DNA from: Paenibacillus kobensis NBRC 15729
GTDB taxonomy: Bacteria > Bacillota > Bacilli > Paenibacillales > Paenibacillaceae
NCBI RefSeq assembly: GCF_004000825.1
Contig: NZ_BILZ01000045.1
Span: 1 to 50,275, forward strand
Length of the DNA: 50,275 bases
Direction: 5' to 3'
In this document: in pieces, positions 10,963 through 19,420 of the stretch
Layout of the letters: each line of letters begins with the position of its first letter
How positions within the stretch are numbered: the stretch's first letter is position 1
The notes under the pieces: generated by a model
What the model was told of the DNA's origin: nothing
Seen by the model: the letters and a program-made list of their open reading frames with translations, nothing else
Databases searched by the model: none
Made by a program: the position numbers and the translations under genes

Positions 10963-11150
10963 GATCGCTAAGCGAGACGTCATCAGAGCGTTACTCTCAC
11001 AACGCATGATGTCGCTTTAGCGACAGCATGCCATCGGAGCATCGCCCACAACCGCGGGTCCGCTGGAAGCGGCCGACACGCCCTCGAAGCATACGCCCTC
11101 TTCAGCGCATGTTGTCACTTTAGTGATAGCATGCCATCGGAGCGTTACTC
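10963..11150. repeat. Four decayed ~52-bp hairpin repeat units between pgk and gap
   Basis: Four units follow each other, each a small palindrome plus a tail like ATCGGAGC. The palindromes are TCGCT/AGCGA (10965-10975), GTCGC/GCGAC within a longer stem 11004-11031, CCGCT/AGCGG (11060-11072) and GTCAC/GTGAT within 11107-11134. The tails begin at about 10982, 11033, 11084 and 11136, a spacing of 51-52. GAGCGTTACTC occurs at 10986 and again at 11140 (154 bp, three periods). The second and fourth stems differ by paired changes (CGC/GCG against CAC/GTG), as expected if pairing is kept. Confidence 0.7.
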
Positions 11151-11156
11151 ACACAT

Positions 11157-11193
11157 AAAAAAATCGTTCCTTCAGATACTGAAGGAACGATTT
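11157..11193 (-). terminator. Rho-independent terminator downstream of gap
   Basis: A perfect 15-bp stem (11161-11175 with 11179-11193, loop ATA) is followed on the minus strand by a run of T. It lies about 285 bases beyond the gap stop and about 255 bases before pgk, so cggR-gap transcripts can end here. Read-through or a separate start would be needed for pgk. Confidence 0.9.
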
Positions 11194-11194
11194 C

Positions 11195-11456
11195 AACCAT
11201 TGGTTCAGCCCCCGCTAGAGGGGGCGCGAACCAAGGGCCAGGCTCCGTATTACAGGAGCCGCGGCCCCCAGGTCCCGCCGGAACGGCGGCATCCCTTCCG
11301 CAGCACGGGAGCACATCAGCCAAAGCGTGTCCGTCAGGACGAAAGCGTTCCTAGCACGAAAACCGAGCAGGAGCGCCGACCGTCCCTCCCACGCTGCATT
11401 GAAACGGGGGTCCAGAGGGCAGAGCCCTTTGGACCCCCCTTTGAGAGCAAAGGGGG
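11195..11456 (-). other. Densely structured 3' region of the gap transcript
   Basis: This non-coding, GC-rich stretch is a string of hairpins: AACCA/TGGTT (11195-11205), GCCCCC/GGGGGC (11208-11225), a nested stem with GGGCC-GGCTCC pairing to GGAGCC-GGCCC (11235-11267), a GCCGCC/GGCGG stem near 11275-11295, a 13-bp stem GGGTCCAGAGGGC/GCCCTTTGGACCC (11408-11436) and CCCCCTTT/AAAGGGGG (11435-11456). No open frame with a ribosome site is seen. It could be a structured RNA, a set of repeat elements, or both. No known RNA family was recognised. Confidence 0.6.
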
Positions 11457-11477
11457 TTTGGGGGATTTGAAAACCTC

Positions 11478-12572
<1,095 letters not shown>

Positions 12573-12587
12573 TCAATAAACACCTTA

Positions 12588-13643
12588 TTAAGCATTGCCC
12601 GAAATGTCCTCGTCAATAAGTCGGACGATCTCATTCGCTGCAGCCTCATCCGTGACGAGCACGTCGTCGTGCCCGAACCTCATGACTGCCGCTATGGCTT
12701 CACCCTTGCTTTGTCCGCCGGCTACTGCAATGACGACTTCAGTCTTCAAGATATCATCAAGCCGCAAGCCTGCGGTTTGCATCTTGTGAACGACAGCGCC
12801 ATTCCGGTCAAAATAATACCCGAACGACTCTGCGAGCGCGCCCTCCGCCTTCATGGCATCGACCGAGGTCTGATCGACCTTGCGGCGTCTTGCCATTACC
12901 ATCGCGTCCCCGATACCGTGTACGACGATTCGGGCTTTGCGGATCACGTTCACAATCTCCTGGATGTTCGGCTCCTGCATAAGCGTCACGTACGCTTCTT
13001 CACCCAGATGATCCGGTACGTGAAGCAGCCGATACTGCGCGCCTGTGCGCTTCGCCATCATCGAAGCGATCGTGTTCGCCTGATAATCGAGGCTTTCGCC
13101 GAGTCCTCCGCGTGCTGGTACGAACCAGTTCGTCGGCAGCGGTACAGGTGAGGTCAATTGGTTGGCGACTTGCGCCATCGTCGTTCCGCCTGTGACGGCC
13201 ACGACGTCGTCCTTGCCCAGCGATCGGATGAGCGCTTGGCTTGCTGCCTTGCCAAGCTCACGCTTGGTCGTCTTGGAAGCATCGGAATCGCCCGGTACGA
13301 TGTACACTCGCGTTAGATCGTAGTGCCGGCGAATCTTCTCTTCCATTTCGGCTAGGCCGAACCATTCCTTGAATAACGGTTCCAGTTCCGCAAGCAGCAT
13401 ACGGCCCTGCTCGCTAATGCGCATGCCCGACACATGAATCTCTAACAGGCCCTGCGCTTTCAAATAATCCGTCTCTGCGCGCAGTACCCGCTCGGTTAAC
13501 CCTAGCGAGCCTGCCAGCGCACGCCGTCCGACGGAATCAGACAGCATCACTTGATGCAGGATGAAGTATCGTTTCCTCATGACTTCCAGCAGATCCGGCA
13601 CAAGCTGCTGCTGCAGTTCAATAATAGGACGCATCTTGGGCAT
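12588..13643 (-). CDS. cggR: Central glycolytic genes regulator CggR
   Basis: A 351-residue repressor of the SorC/DeoR type. The N-terminal 90 residues form a winged helix (GRRALAGSLGLTERVLRAETDYLKAQGLL), and the remainder is the phospho-sugar-binding domain (VAVTGGTTMAQVA, the VVHGIGDAM segment, VVIAVAGGQSKGEAI). In B. subtilis CggR represses gapA-pgk-tpi-pgm-eno and is released by fructose 1,6-bisphosphate. Position and a matching operator upstream support the same job here. The start ATG at 13643 has only a weak site (GTGGAG). Confidence 0.95.
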   Translation of the reverse strand: MPKMRPIIELQQQLVPDLLEVMRKRYFILHQVMLSDSVGRRALAGSLGLTERVLRAETDYLKAQGLLEIHVSGMRISEQGRMLLAELEPLFKEWFGLAEMEEKIRRHYDLTRVYIVPGDSDASKTTKRELGKAASQALIRSLGKDDVVAVTGGTTMAQVANQLTSPVPLPTNWFVPARGGLGESLDYQANTIASMMAKRTGAQYRLLHVPDHLGEEAYVTLMQEPNIQEIVNVIRKARIVVHGIGDAMVMARRRKVDQTSVDAMKAEGALAESFGYYFDRNGAVVHKMQTAGLRLDDILKTEVVIAVAGGQSKGEAIAAVMRFGHDDVLVTDEAAANEIVRLIDEDISGNA

Positions 13644-13711
13644 TCCACTCCACAGCCGAATTGTTGCCTTTCAATATGAAGAAACTAATCATCAGGGCTT
13701 TGAACCCACTG

Positions 13712-13747
13712 GACGTTTCGCGTCCCGCGCATTCGTTTTAAGTCCCA
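13712..13747 (-). promoter_or_regulatory. CggR operator
   Basis: Read on the minus strand this is TGGGAC-N6-CGAA-N4-CGGGAC-N6-CGTC. The B. subtilis CggR operator is CGGGAC-N6-TGTC-N4-CGGGAC-N6-TGTC, so both spacings and both GGGAC half-sites match. It begins at the predicted transcription start just downstream of the -10 box, the position expected for a repressor roadblock. Confidence 0.85.
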
Positions 13748-13752
13748 CCTTT

Positions 13753-13781
13753 ATTTTATATAAAGTCGGAAAGGACTGCAA
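13753..13781 (-). promoter_or_regulatory. Sigma-A promoter of cggR-gap
   Basis: On the minus strand there is TTGCAG (13781-13776), a 17-bp spacer and TAAAAT (13758-13753). The predicted start near 13746 falls at the upstream edge of the CggR operator, leaving a leader of about 100 bases before cggR. Confidence 0.8.
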
Positions 13782-13852
13782 GTTCCTTTTCGCCCATGTA
13801 ATCGCTTCCCGACATGATTTGGACAACTTTTATTTTTTCTGCTGGTCCGCTA

Positions 13853-13881
13853 TTGCAATTCTAGGGAATATGCGGTATGAT
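13853..13881 (+). promoter_or_regulatory. Sigma-A promoter of tRNA-Arg
   Basis: TTGCAA (13853-13858), a 17-bp spacer and TATGAT (13876-13881) point to a start near 13888, about 14 bases before the mature tRNA. It is arranged back to back with the cggR promoter. Confidence 0.8.
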
Positions 13882-13901
13882 AACTCTCGTTCCGCTTTTT
13901 T

Positions 13902-13976
13902 GCGCCCGTGGTCCAATGGATATGACGTAGGCCTCCGGAGCCTGAGATCTAGGTTCGATTCCTAGCGGGCGCGCCA
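13902..13976 (+). tRNA. tRNA-Arg (anticodon CCG)
   Basis: The cloverleaf is complete: acceptor GCGCCCG with CGGGCGC, a D arm, anticodon stem TAGGC/GCCTG around loop CTCCGGA (anticodon CCG, reads CGG), T arm CTAGG-TTCGATT-CCTAG, discriminator G and an encoded CCA (13974-13976). It has its own promoter upstream and a terminator downstream, so it is a single-gene transcript. Confidence 0.96.
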
Positions 13977-14000
13977 ATTTAATTAAACGAACACTTAACA

Positions 14001-14033
14001 GGAAACGGATAATATCCGTTTCCTTTTTGTTTT
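14001..14033 (+). terminator. Terminator of tRNA-Arg
   Basis: A 10-bp stem GGAAACGGAT/ATCCGTTTCC (14001-14010 with 14014-14023, loop AAT) is followed by TTTTTGTTTTTTT. It begins 24 bases after the tRNA. Confidence 0.93.
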
Positions 14034-14108
14034 TTTCTCCTATAGAATCTGTATTCTCTCCTTCACCCAACACTCAACACTCTGCTTTTCGTTCGGAAAT
14101 TTCCCCAC

Positions 14109-14212
14109 CGTTCGGCGCTGTTGCATCACTTTTTGGGTCACTACGAAACTTTCCTGCGATCGTTGGGCGCTGTTGCATCACTTTCTGTGTCACTACAGAG
14201 CCTCCCTGCACC
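14109..14212. repeat. Two tandem 52-bp repeat units upstream of clpP
   Basis: CGTTCGG... at 14109 and CGTTGGG... at 14161 begin two units exactly 52 bp apart. Each contains GCATCACTTTNTGTGTCAC or a one-base variant (14123-14141 and 14175-14193). The same 19-base word occurs again at 35735-35753, next to the large 52-bp array in the his operon. The rest of the tRNA-Arg to clpP spacer (14034-14108 and 14216-14338) shows nothing recognisable. Confidence 0.75.
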
Positions 14213-14338
14213 GTTACTCATACTTTAGTTTCACACTATCTTTCCTCACTACTGTTTATTCCATTAGTACAGGAGCATACTAGTAGGGATTACCAAATTA
14301 CAGGCGACATAGCGGCCATCAGGATCGTTCAGCGCCAC

Positions 14339-14355
14339 TTTGACTTTCTTTGACT
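14339..14355. promoter_or_regulatory. CtsR operator of clpP
   Basis: TTTGACT-TTC-TTTGACT is the reverse complement of AGTCAAA-GAA-AGTCAAA. This fits the CtsR consensus RGTCAAA-NAN-RGTCAAA without a mismatch. It covers the -35 region of the clpP promoter, as expected for heat-shock repression by CtsR. Confidence 0.9.
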
Positions 14356-14378
14356 TTTACAAACCGATCAGCTATTAT
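14350..14378 (+). promoter_or_regulatory. Sigma-A promoter of clpP
   Basis: TTGACT (14350-14355), a 17-bp spacer and TATTAT (14373-14378). The -35 box is the second half of the CtsR operator, so binding would exclude polymerase. The -10 box ends 43 bases before the clpP start codon. Confidence 0.85.
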
Positions 14379-14421
14379 TAACGTACGACATTCCACACTT
14401 ACCATTCGGGAGGGAACTTTC

Positions 14422-15009
14422 ATGGATATGAACTTTGTGCCAATGGTTATCGAACAGAGCAACCGCGGCGAACGCGCGTACGACATCTATTCGCGCTTGC
14501 TGAAGGACCGCATCATTTTTCTCGGAACGCCGGTCAATGACATCGTAGCCAACTCTATCATCGCGCAATTGCTGTTTCTCGCAGCAGACGATCCGGAGAA
14601 AGACATCTCCCTATACATTAATAGCCCTGGCGGTTCGATTACGTCCGGTATGGCAATCTACGATACGATGCAATTCATCAAGCCGGACGTCTCCACGATC
14701 TGTGTCGGCATGGCGGCATCGATGGGCGCATTCCTGTTGACAGCAGGCGCCAAAGGCAAACGCTTCGCGCTTCCTAACAGCGAAGTAATGATTCACCAGC
14801 CGCTCGGCGGCGCAGAGGGTCAAGCGAGCGATATCGAAATTCGCGCCCGCCGCATTATCAAGATGCGCGACAAGCTGAACGGCATTCTCGCCGATCGTTC
14901 CGGCCAACCGCTGGAACGCATTGAGAAGGATACGGACCGCGACTACTTCATGAGCGCCGAAGAAGCACGCCAATACGGCCTTGTCGATAAAGTCATCGAG
15001 AAGCTGTAA
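14422..15009 (+). CDS. clpP: ATP-dependent Clp protease proteolytic subunit
   Basis: A 195-residue serine peptidase that forms the double-heptamer chamber working with ClpX or ClpC. The triad is Ser100 in [10 protein letters not shown], His125 in [10 protein letters not shown] and Asp174 in DTDRDYF. The N-terminal segment [23 protein letters not shown] is the usual one. The ATG at 14422 has GGGAGGG upstream; a second ATG two codons later is the only close alternative. It is monocistronic, controlled by a CtsR operator, and ends in a strong hairpin. Confidence 0.98.
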   Translation: MDMNFVPMVIEQSNRGERAYDIYSRLLKDRIIFLGTPVNDIVANSIIAQLLFLAADDPEKDISLYINSPGGSITSGMAIYDTMQFIKPDVSTICVGMAASMGAFLLTAGAKGKRFALPNSEVMIHQPLGGAEGQASDIEIRARRIIKMRDKLNGILADRSGQPLERIEKDTDRDYFMSAEEARQYGLVDKVIEKL

Positions 15010-15050
15010 TAAAAACAACGCTTGAGTAACAAGTAGCGAGAGAACGAATT

Positions 15051-15096
15051 AAGCGCCCCTTAGCCGGCATTAGCCGATTAAGGGGCGCTTCTTATT
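15051..15096 (+). terminator. Terminator of clpP, shared with the convergent LysR gene
   Basis: A 12-bp stem AAGCGCCCCTTA/TAAGGGGCGCTT (15051-15062 with 15079-15090) is followed by CTTATTTT. It lies between convergent genes and can work both ways, though the T-rich tail favours the plus strand. Confidence 0.85.
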
Positions 15097-15116
15097 TTCG
15101 CACATCCCGTCCAGGC

Positions 15117-16016
15117 TTACGGCAATATCGAGATAAATGCCTTCGCCGCCGCAGACAGCGGAACGCCTTTCAGCGTCGCAATGCCGATTCTCCTCTGCGG
15201 GATCGGCGGATCGACCGCCAGCTGAACCAGCTCTCCCCGTGCCAGCTCCTCCCCGATAAAATCAATGACGACGCTCGCAACACCGAAGCCGGTACGAGCG
15301 AACTCGCTTAATAGATCCAAGCTTCCGAGCTCCATGCTTGGCGTCAGAGATACACCATTCTCAGCCGCCGCCTGATCCATATAGGCACGGGTACCAGTCC
15401 CTTGCTCGAGCAGCAGAAGCGCATAGCGGCTCAGCTCCTCCCACCCGACCGTCATGGGCCTTCCAATCTCCGTCCACCCGCGGTAAGCATCCGATACAAC
15501 GAACCCGTCCTGGACCGCCATGCTTTCTTGAATGTTCAGCTTCGGATCTTCGAGCGGCAAATTGACGATCCCGAAATCGATCGCCCCTTCCCTAAGCAGC
15601 TTCACCGTCTCGCGCGTCGTCCGGTTCGTCACCTGGAACTGAATGCCGGGATACTGCTCATGAAACTGCCGCATGCGCGGCAGCAAATAATGTTTGCACA
15701 GCGTGTCGCCCGCCCCGATGCGCATCTCCCCTTGAACGAGCGCATGACGCTCAGCCAGCCGTCTTTCGCCTGCCGCAATGAAGTTGAACGCCTGCTCGAT
15801 ATGCCGAAACAACACCTCGCCCTCCGCCGTCAGCTTGACACCCTTGGACGTTCGAAAGAACAGCTGCCCGCCAAGCTGCGACTCCAGCTGTTTAATCGAA
15901 TGCGTAACGGCAGGCTGCGTAATGTACAAATGCTCCGCCGCGCCGGACAGGCTTCCGGCCTTCGCCGTCCAATAGAACGCGCGGTACCACTCCATGTTGG
16001 TGATGAGCTCCCTCAC
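15117..16016 (-). CDS. LysR family transcriptional regulator
   Basis: A 299-residue LysR-type regulator. The winged helix is at residues 8-67 (AKAGSLSGAAEHLYITQPAVTHSIKQLESQLG, then LFFRTSKGVKLTAEG), and a periplasmic-binding-like ligand domain follows from about residue 95. The inducer is not recognisable. The start is GTG at 16016 (AAAGGAG 11 bases upstream) or ATG at 15995 (AGGGAG upstream), which would give the more usual short N-terminus. No divergent gene is adjacent: upstream on the same strand lies an exported-protein cluster with its own terminator, so its targets are unknown. Confidence 0.92.
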   Translation of the reverse strand: MRELITNMEWYRAFYWTAKAGSLSGAAEHLYITQPAVTHSIKQLESQLGGQLFFRTSKGVKLTAEGEVLFRHIEQAFNFIAAGERRLAERHALVQGEMRIGAGDTLCKHYLLPRMRQFHEQYPGIQFQVTNRTTRETVKLLREGAIDFGIVNLPLEDPKLNIQESMAVQDGFVVSDAYRGWTEIGRPMTVGWEELSRYALLLLEQGTGTRAYMDQAAAENGVSLTPSMELGSLDLLSEFARTGFGVASVVIDFIGEELARGELVQLAVDPPIPQRRIGIATLKGVPLSAAAKAFISILP

Positions 16017-16125
16017 TCGAGATCAATCTCCTTTATATTGAATACCGTTGATATTCATTTCATTAATAATATTATGACATGCGTAATTCAATTTGGAAAT
16101 TGATAGGGGACACAAATAGATAAAG

Positions 16126-16172
16126 AAAAACGTGTCGGGATAGATCGTTCGCAACGATCTATCCCGACACGT
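16126..16172 (-). terminator. Terminator of the exported-protein cluster
   Basis: A perfect 20-bp stem (16130-16149 with 16153-16172, loop CGC) is followed on the minus strand by TTTTTCTTT. It lies 29 bases beyond the stop codon of the lipoprotein gene. Confidence 0.93.
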
Positions 16173-16201
16173 CTTGCAACTGCCAAGCGGCTCTCTTTCA
16201 C

Positions 16202-16711
16202 TTATTCGTTACCGTGGATTTTAATGCTTTTAAATATATTCATAATCGACTTCTCATTTTTTTTATATTGATCTTTGCTGATATTGGCGTTTGCTCCATA
16301 GAATCCGTCGCCAAGCACCAGATTCAAATACATGGTCCCATCTGCCTCGCCAATGTATAAATCTCCGCTTACGCCGTCTTCTGTTTTGATCTTATCATGT
16401 TCATACCCAGGATAGTCTGTTCCAATATGTCCATTCTGGCCGTAAACATATATCCTTTCGCTCTTATCGTTGCCCGGATATAATTTGACACCTCCGGTAG
16501 GAGATGCTTCCTGTACTTCGGTAGCCTCCGCGGGTGAATCGACATCTATCATCCATTCGCTAGGATAATCAACCGTAAAATCAAACCGAACATCCTTGTA
16601 ATGATAAGATGTCATCTCTGCCCCCCCGTTTTCACTCTTGCTCGCACATCCCGTTACGGTAAATATCAGACTTAATACTAGCAATATACCTGCAATTTTT
16701 TTAGGGATCAC
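16202..16711 (-). CDS. Lipoprotein of unknown function
   Basis: A 169-residue exported protein. The first 22 residues are a lipoprotein signal ending in the lipobox TVTGC, so Cys22 would be lipidated and the protein anchored on the outer face of the membrane. The mature part contains VDYPSEWMIDVDSP followed by beta-rich sequence, a pattern recalling PsbP-like or similar small lipoproteins; this is not a firm assignment. The start is GTG at 16711 with GAGAGG upstream. The frame extends to 16801 but the extra residues lack a signal and a ribosome site. Codon use is AT-rich, unlike the neighbouring core genes. Confidence 0.75.
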   Translation of the reverse strand: MIPKKIAGILLVLSLIFTVTGCASKSENGGAEMTSYHYKDVRFDFTVDYPSEWMIDVDSPAEATEVQEASPTGGVKLYPGNDKSERIYVYGQNGHIGTDYPGYEHDKIKTEDGVSGDLYIGEADGTMYLNLVLGDGFYGANANISKDQYKKNEKSIMNIFKSIKIHGNE

Positions 16712-16765
16712 GTCATTATCATCCTCTCTGTGAATCACGTTGTGAGCTATAAACTTATAATGCGA

Positions 16766-16818
16766 TAAGCGGACATGAATAGGAAGGGTGATGCCCTTCA
16801 CATAAACATGCCCGCTTA
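16766..16818. other. Nested inverted repeat upstream of the lipoprotein gene
   Basis: Outer arms TAAGCGGACATG (16766-16777) and CATGCCCGCTTA (16807-16818) pair with one mismatch and enclose GAAGGGTGATGCCCTTC (16783-16799). No T run follows on the minus strand, so it may be a weak terminator of the gene before it (stop at 16841), an operator or an mRNA hairpin. Confidence 0.5.
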
Positions 16819-16840
16819 AATACTCTTAAAATGTTATTTA

Positions 16841-17833
16841 TTACTTTTTAGTAAATGGCAAATACTTGCCGCTAGCCAAATCTGTATAGTCCCAAATCGT
16901 AATTTGAAGCTCAGGTGGCGTCTGCTCATAGGCGATAACATAGTCACCCATATTTCTTCCGACAAGCAGCACATGACCTTTAACTTTACTGTTAATTGCA
17001 TCTCCTCTATCCAATGATGCATATGAACTTATGAGATCGCTCGATGTAGGACTCGCCGGATCATAGCTTCCAACTTTGCTATAAGTGCCGTTTACAATTC
17101 CGTTATAAAAAGTACTCGTTGTTTGTCTCGTTATGCCCCAGGCGAAGCTCGTAAAGCCCGAGCAATCATTTCCGTATCGAGGCTGGGTGACCGCCGAAGT
17201 AACACCTGTTGTATTCGTGTAAAAATCGCTTTTACTCATTGCACTCACGAATCCCGTTCCATCAACCTGAGTCCCTTGCGAATAAGGAATAGAGCTATAG
17301 GCTGTACCGGCATAATAGATCTTCTTATTATCCCAAGCAATCAAATTTTTGGTAGGTTTCCAACTAGTTCCATACATAGCACTTGCTCTATTCAAGATCG
17401 TATCGCGATCCGAAGTCGTTAAAGAAAATGCAGAAATGCCTTGAGTACTAGTTAGACCCGATAGAACCAATGCTTCCAAATTAATTTTGTTTGAAACTTT
17501 TACTCTAATGGATCCTTGCGAGTCCATATAGGATACGTTTATTGTCGCACTGCCTTTTCCCCTTGCCAGAACCCGTCCATCATATGCGACCGCTACATTC
17601 TCATCGCTGCTTTCCCAATGAGCCGTTGTGTTGACGTTCGTTGTAGTCCCGTCAGCTGCAGTATACAGAACATCCACAAATTCCGATGTTCCATTACTGC
17701 TAAGCGTTATTGAATTGGTTGAAATCGAAAGACTTCCGGTCGCCTTAGGTGCGGCATATGCACTGGATAAAGGAAAAATGACTAGTGTGAGCATAACAAC
17801 TGAGCTAAGGTATGACAACATTCTTTTTTTCAT
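16841..17833 (-). CDS. Secreted NlpC/P60-like protein with a bacterial Ig-like domain
   Basis: A 330-residue protein. A signal peptide (residues 1-28, cleaved after AYAA) is followed by a Big2-like Ig domain (about 32-117: SISTNSITLSSNGTS..., WESSDENVAVAYDGRVLARGKGSATINVSY). The C-terminal domain has the cysteine-peptidase hallmarks of the NlpC/P60/CHAP group: Cys224 in GNDCSGFTSFAWG, GDAI at 277 and His287 in GHVLLVGR, with a polar residue near 303. Such proteins usually cut peptidoglycan stem peptides. The catalytic pattern is visible but the exact family is inferred. The ATG at 17833 has AGGAGG 9 bases upstream. Confidence 0.8.
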   Translation of the reverse strand: MKKRMLSYLSSVVMLTLVIFPLSSAYAAPKATGSLSISTNSITLSSNGTSEFVDVLYTAADGTTTNVNTTAHWESSDENVAVAYDGRVLARGKGSATINVSYMDSQGSIRVKVSNKINLEALVLSGLTSTQGISAFSLTTSDRDTILNRASAMYGTSWKPTKNLIAWDNKKIYYAGTAYSSIPYSQGTQVDGTGFVSAMSKSDFYTNTTGVTSAVTQPRYGNDCSGFTSFAWGITRQTTSTFYNGIVNGTYSKVGSYDPASPTSSDLISSYASLDRGDAINSKVKGHVLLVGRNMGDYVIAYEQTPPELQITIWDYTDLASGKYLPFTKK

Positions 17834-18167
17834 AACATTATTCCTCCTGAATTGGTATTTTTTTCTCTGTCCCTATAATGTTTTATTAGACCCGTCCCCC
17901 TCCTCAACACTCATACTGAAGGCATGGTTATAAATCGTTATTATTCTATCATGTTGCAGTAATACCAAATTATGATAACACAACGTTGTTATATTGAATA
18001 TATCGTATTTTGTCGAATCATCTAAATTTAACCTAAAATAAGGAATTAAAGAATTGTCTATGGTAAACACCGGCATAGCAAATAGACATTCAATAAGCAA
18101 CGCATGCTTACGGAATGCCTATTTATTATTTTTATATTAAGCCGCGGCTCAGAAAACTTCACTTTCA
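17834..18167. other. Gene-free AT-rich spacer with a possible terminator
   Basis: No credible open frame is present in this 334-bp stretch. It holds an imperfect hairpin, AAATAGACATTC (18080-18091) with GAATGCCTATTT (18113-18124), 43 bases beyond the stop of the Asp-box lipoprotein gene. That may terminate its transcript, although no clear T run follows. The rest is low-complexity AT-rich sequence. Confidence 0.45.
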
Positions 18168-19319
18168 CTATTTTTCTTCCCAGCTCTTACCTCCATCGTC
18201 TGTTACATACAAGGACTTCCCTGTTTCATTTGGATCTCCAATTAGAGCAAAGCCCCGTTGCCTGCTAACGAAATCAATGCCACCAAAAACACTTCCCTCT
18301 TCACCCGTAATCCGTTCTGCCTCATTAACAAGTGTTTCTTTGCCATCAGCAAATTGATATAGGGAAGCTTGCGAATTCTTCACAACCCAACCATGTGATT
18401 TATCAACTATATTAATATTAATCCACTCTTCTTCTTCAAAGGGTAACGTTTGTTGTGCAGTCCATGTATTACCATTATTCTCTGATGTGTAAATCACAAT
18501 TTCATTTTTTCCGTTCTCCGTTGTAACTTTAATCGGATAGGCTAACTGCCCTTTACCTAAATTGACATATTCCAACCCCCGAAACCGAACAGGAGGTTCC
18601 GCTTGATCCGGTAAGGCAAGCTGTTTTTTTTGCCATGCAGCTCCTCTGTCCAAGGTATAATACGCATAAGGCTGCGAGTTCATATCTGTCACTGGAATCC
18701 ACGCGGTTTCATGGGAAAATGGTTGTGCCGCTCCCTTCTGACCAACTTCAGGAACATTACTCTCTTCTGCAATCTTCTGCCAAGTATCGCCTCCATCTGA
18801 TGTGAAATGAATTTCTATATTATTGTTAGGAGATCCCCCGCTGGCATATGTGACATCCGTGACCCAGGCAATATTCGAATCCAGACTGCGGAGCTCTGGA
18901 ATTTCGCCTTTGACATCTACTTTTCTTTCAAACCATGTTTTTCCTCCGTCTCTCGTTAAATAAACTTTTCCTGCATCCTGATGTTGCAGAATAACCCATA
19001 CTGTTTGATCGTCCCTGAAGTCCCATTGAGCATAAACACCTGTTCGAAGAAGAGAAGGAATTGGAATGGTCTCCCACGATTGCCCACCATCATGAGTAGA
19101 ATAAAGCGCATTGGGTAGTATACCGTTCTGATCCCCTTGAACGGCGAGTGCCCACCCTTTTTGTTCCGTAATCATGTTGATAGCGTTGAACTTCAAACTA
19201 CTTTTGGGTGGTGTGTCCTTAAGTTTTGGGGGCTGCGTTACATCATTAGCATCTCCTTGCGAACACCCAACCATAAGGGCCAGGAAAATAAATACATAAA
19301 TTATTGTGGAACGATTCAT
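18168..19319 (-). CDS. Lipoprotein with Asp-box (BNR) beta-propeller repeats
   Basis: A 383-residue exported protein. The lipoprotein signal ends in LMVGC (Cys19). The mature part contains about six Asp-box motifs of the form S/T-x-D-x-G-x-x-W (STHDGGQSWE, TRDGGKTWF, TSDGGDTWQ, TLDRGAAWQ, TSENNGNTW and TDDGGKSWE), so a six-bladed propeller like sialidase or YCF48/Vps10 folds is likely. No sialidase active site (FRIP motif) is seen, so binding or scaffolding is more likely than catalysis. The ATG at 19319 is preferred over 19325 because the site GAGGTGA is correctly spaced only for the former. Confidence 0.82.
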   Translation of the reverse strand: MNRSTIIYVFIFLALMVGCSQGDANDVTQPPKLKDTPPKSSLKFNAINMITEQKGWALAVQGDQNGILPNALYSTHDGGQSWETIPIPSLLRTGVYAQWDFRDDQTVWVILQHQDAGKVYLTRDGGKTWFERKVDVKGEIPELRSLDSNIAWVTDVTYASGGSPNNNIEIHFTSDGGDTWQKIAEESNVPEVGQKGAAQPFSHETAWIPVTDMNSQPYAYYTLDRGAAWQKKQLALPDQAEPPVRFRGLEYVNLGKGQLAYPIKVTTENGKNEIVIYTSENNGNTWTAQQTLPFEEEEWININIVDKSHGWVVKNSQASLYQFADGKETLVNEAERITGEEGSVFGGIDFVSRQRGFALIGDPNETGKSLYVTDDGGKSWEEK

Positions 19320-19420
19320 TCCCATTCACCTCATAGTAAAAGTAGAAGCAGGAAACCCCACTAAGATGCCAAGTTATAATGGCGTCCTAGCGATAATTCC
19401 CTGCCACTTTTGAAATGGAG

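Noticed and set aside
11235-11267. Fragment of 16S rRNA (GCCGCGG and GTAATACGGAG words)
   Set aside because: The words occur on the minus strand but are separated differently from the 16S 530 loop, and they are explained by the nested stem GGGCC-GGCTCC/GGAGCC-GGCCC. The flanks do not match rRNA.
11320-11400. Possible hammerhead or other self-cleaving ribozyme
   Set aside because: GACGAAAGCG and CTGATG words are present, but the CTGANGA core, GAAA and cleavage triplet do not occur on one strand in the right order with three stems.
13902-16016. Integrative element using tRNA-Arg as attachment site
   Set aside because: No integrase, no direct repeat of the tRNA 3' end downstream, and clpP and its control region follow normally.
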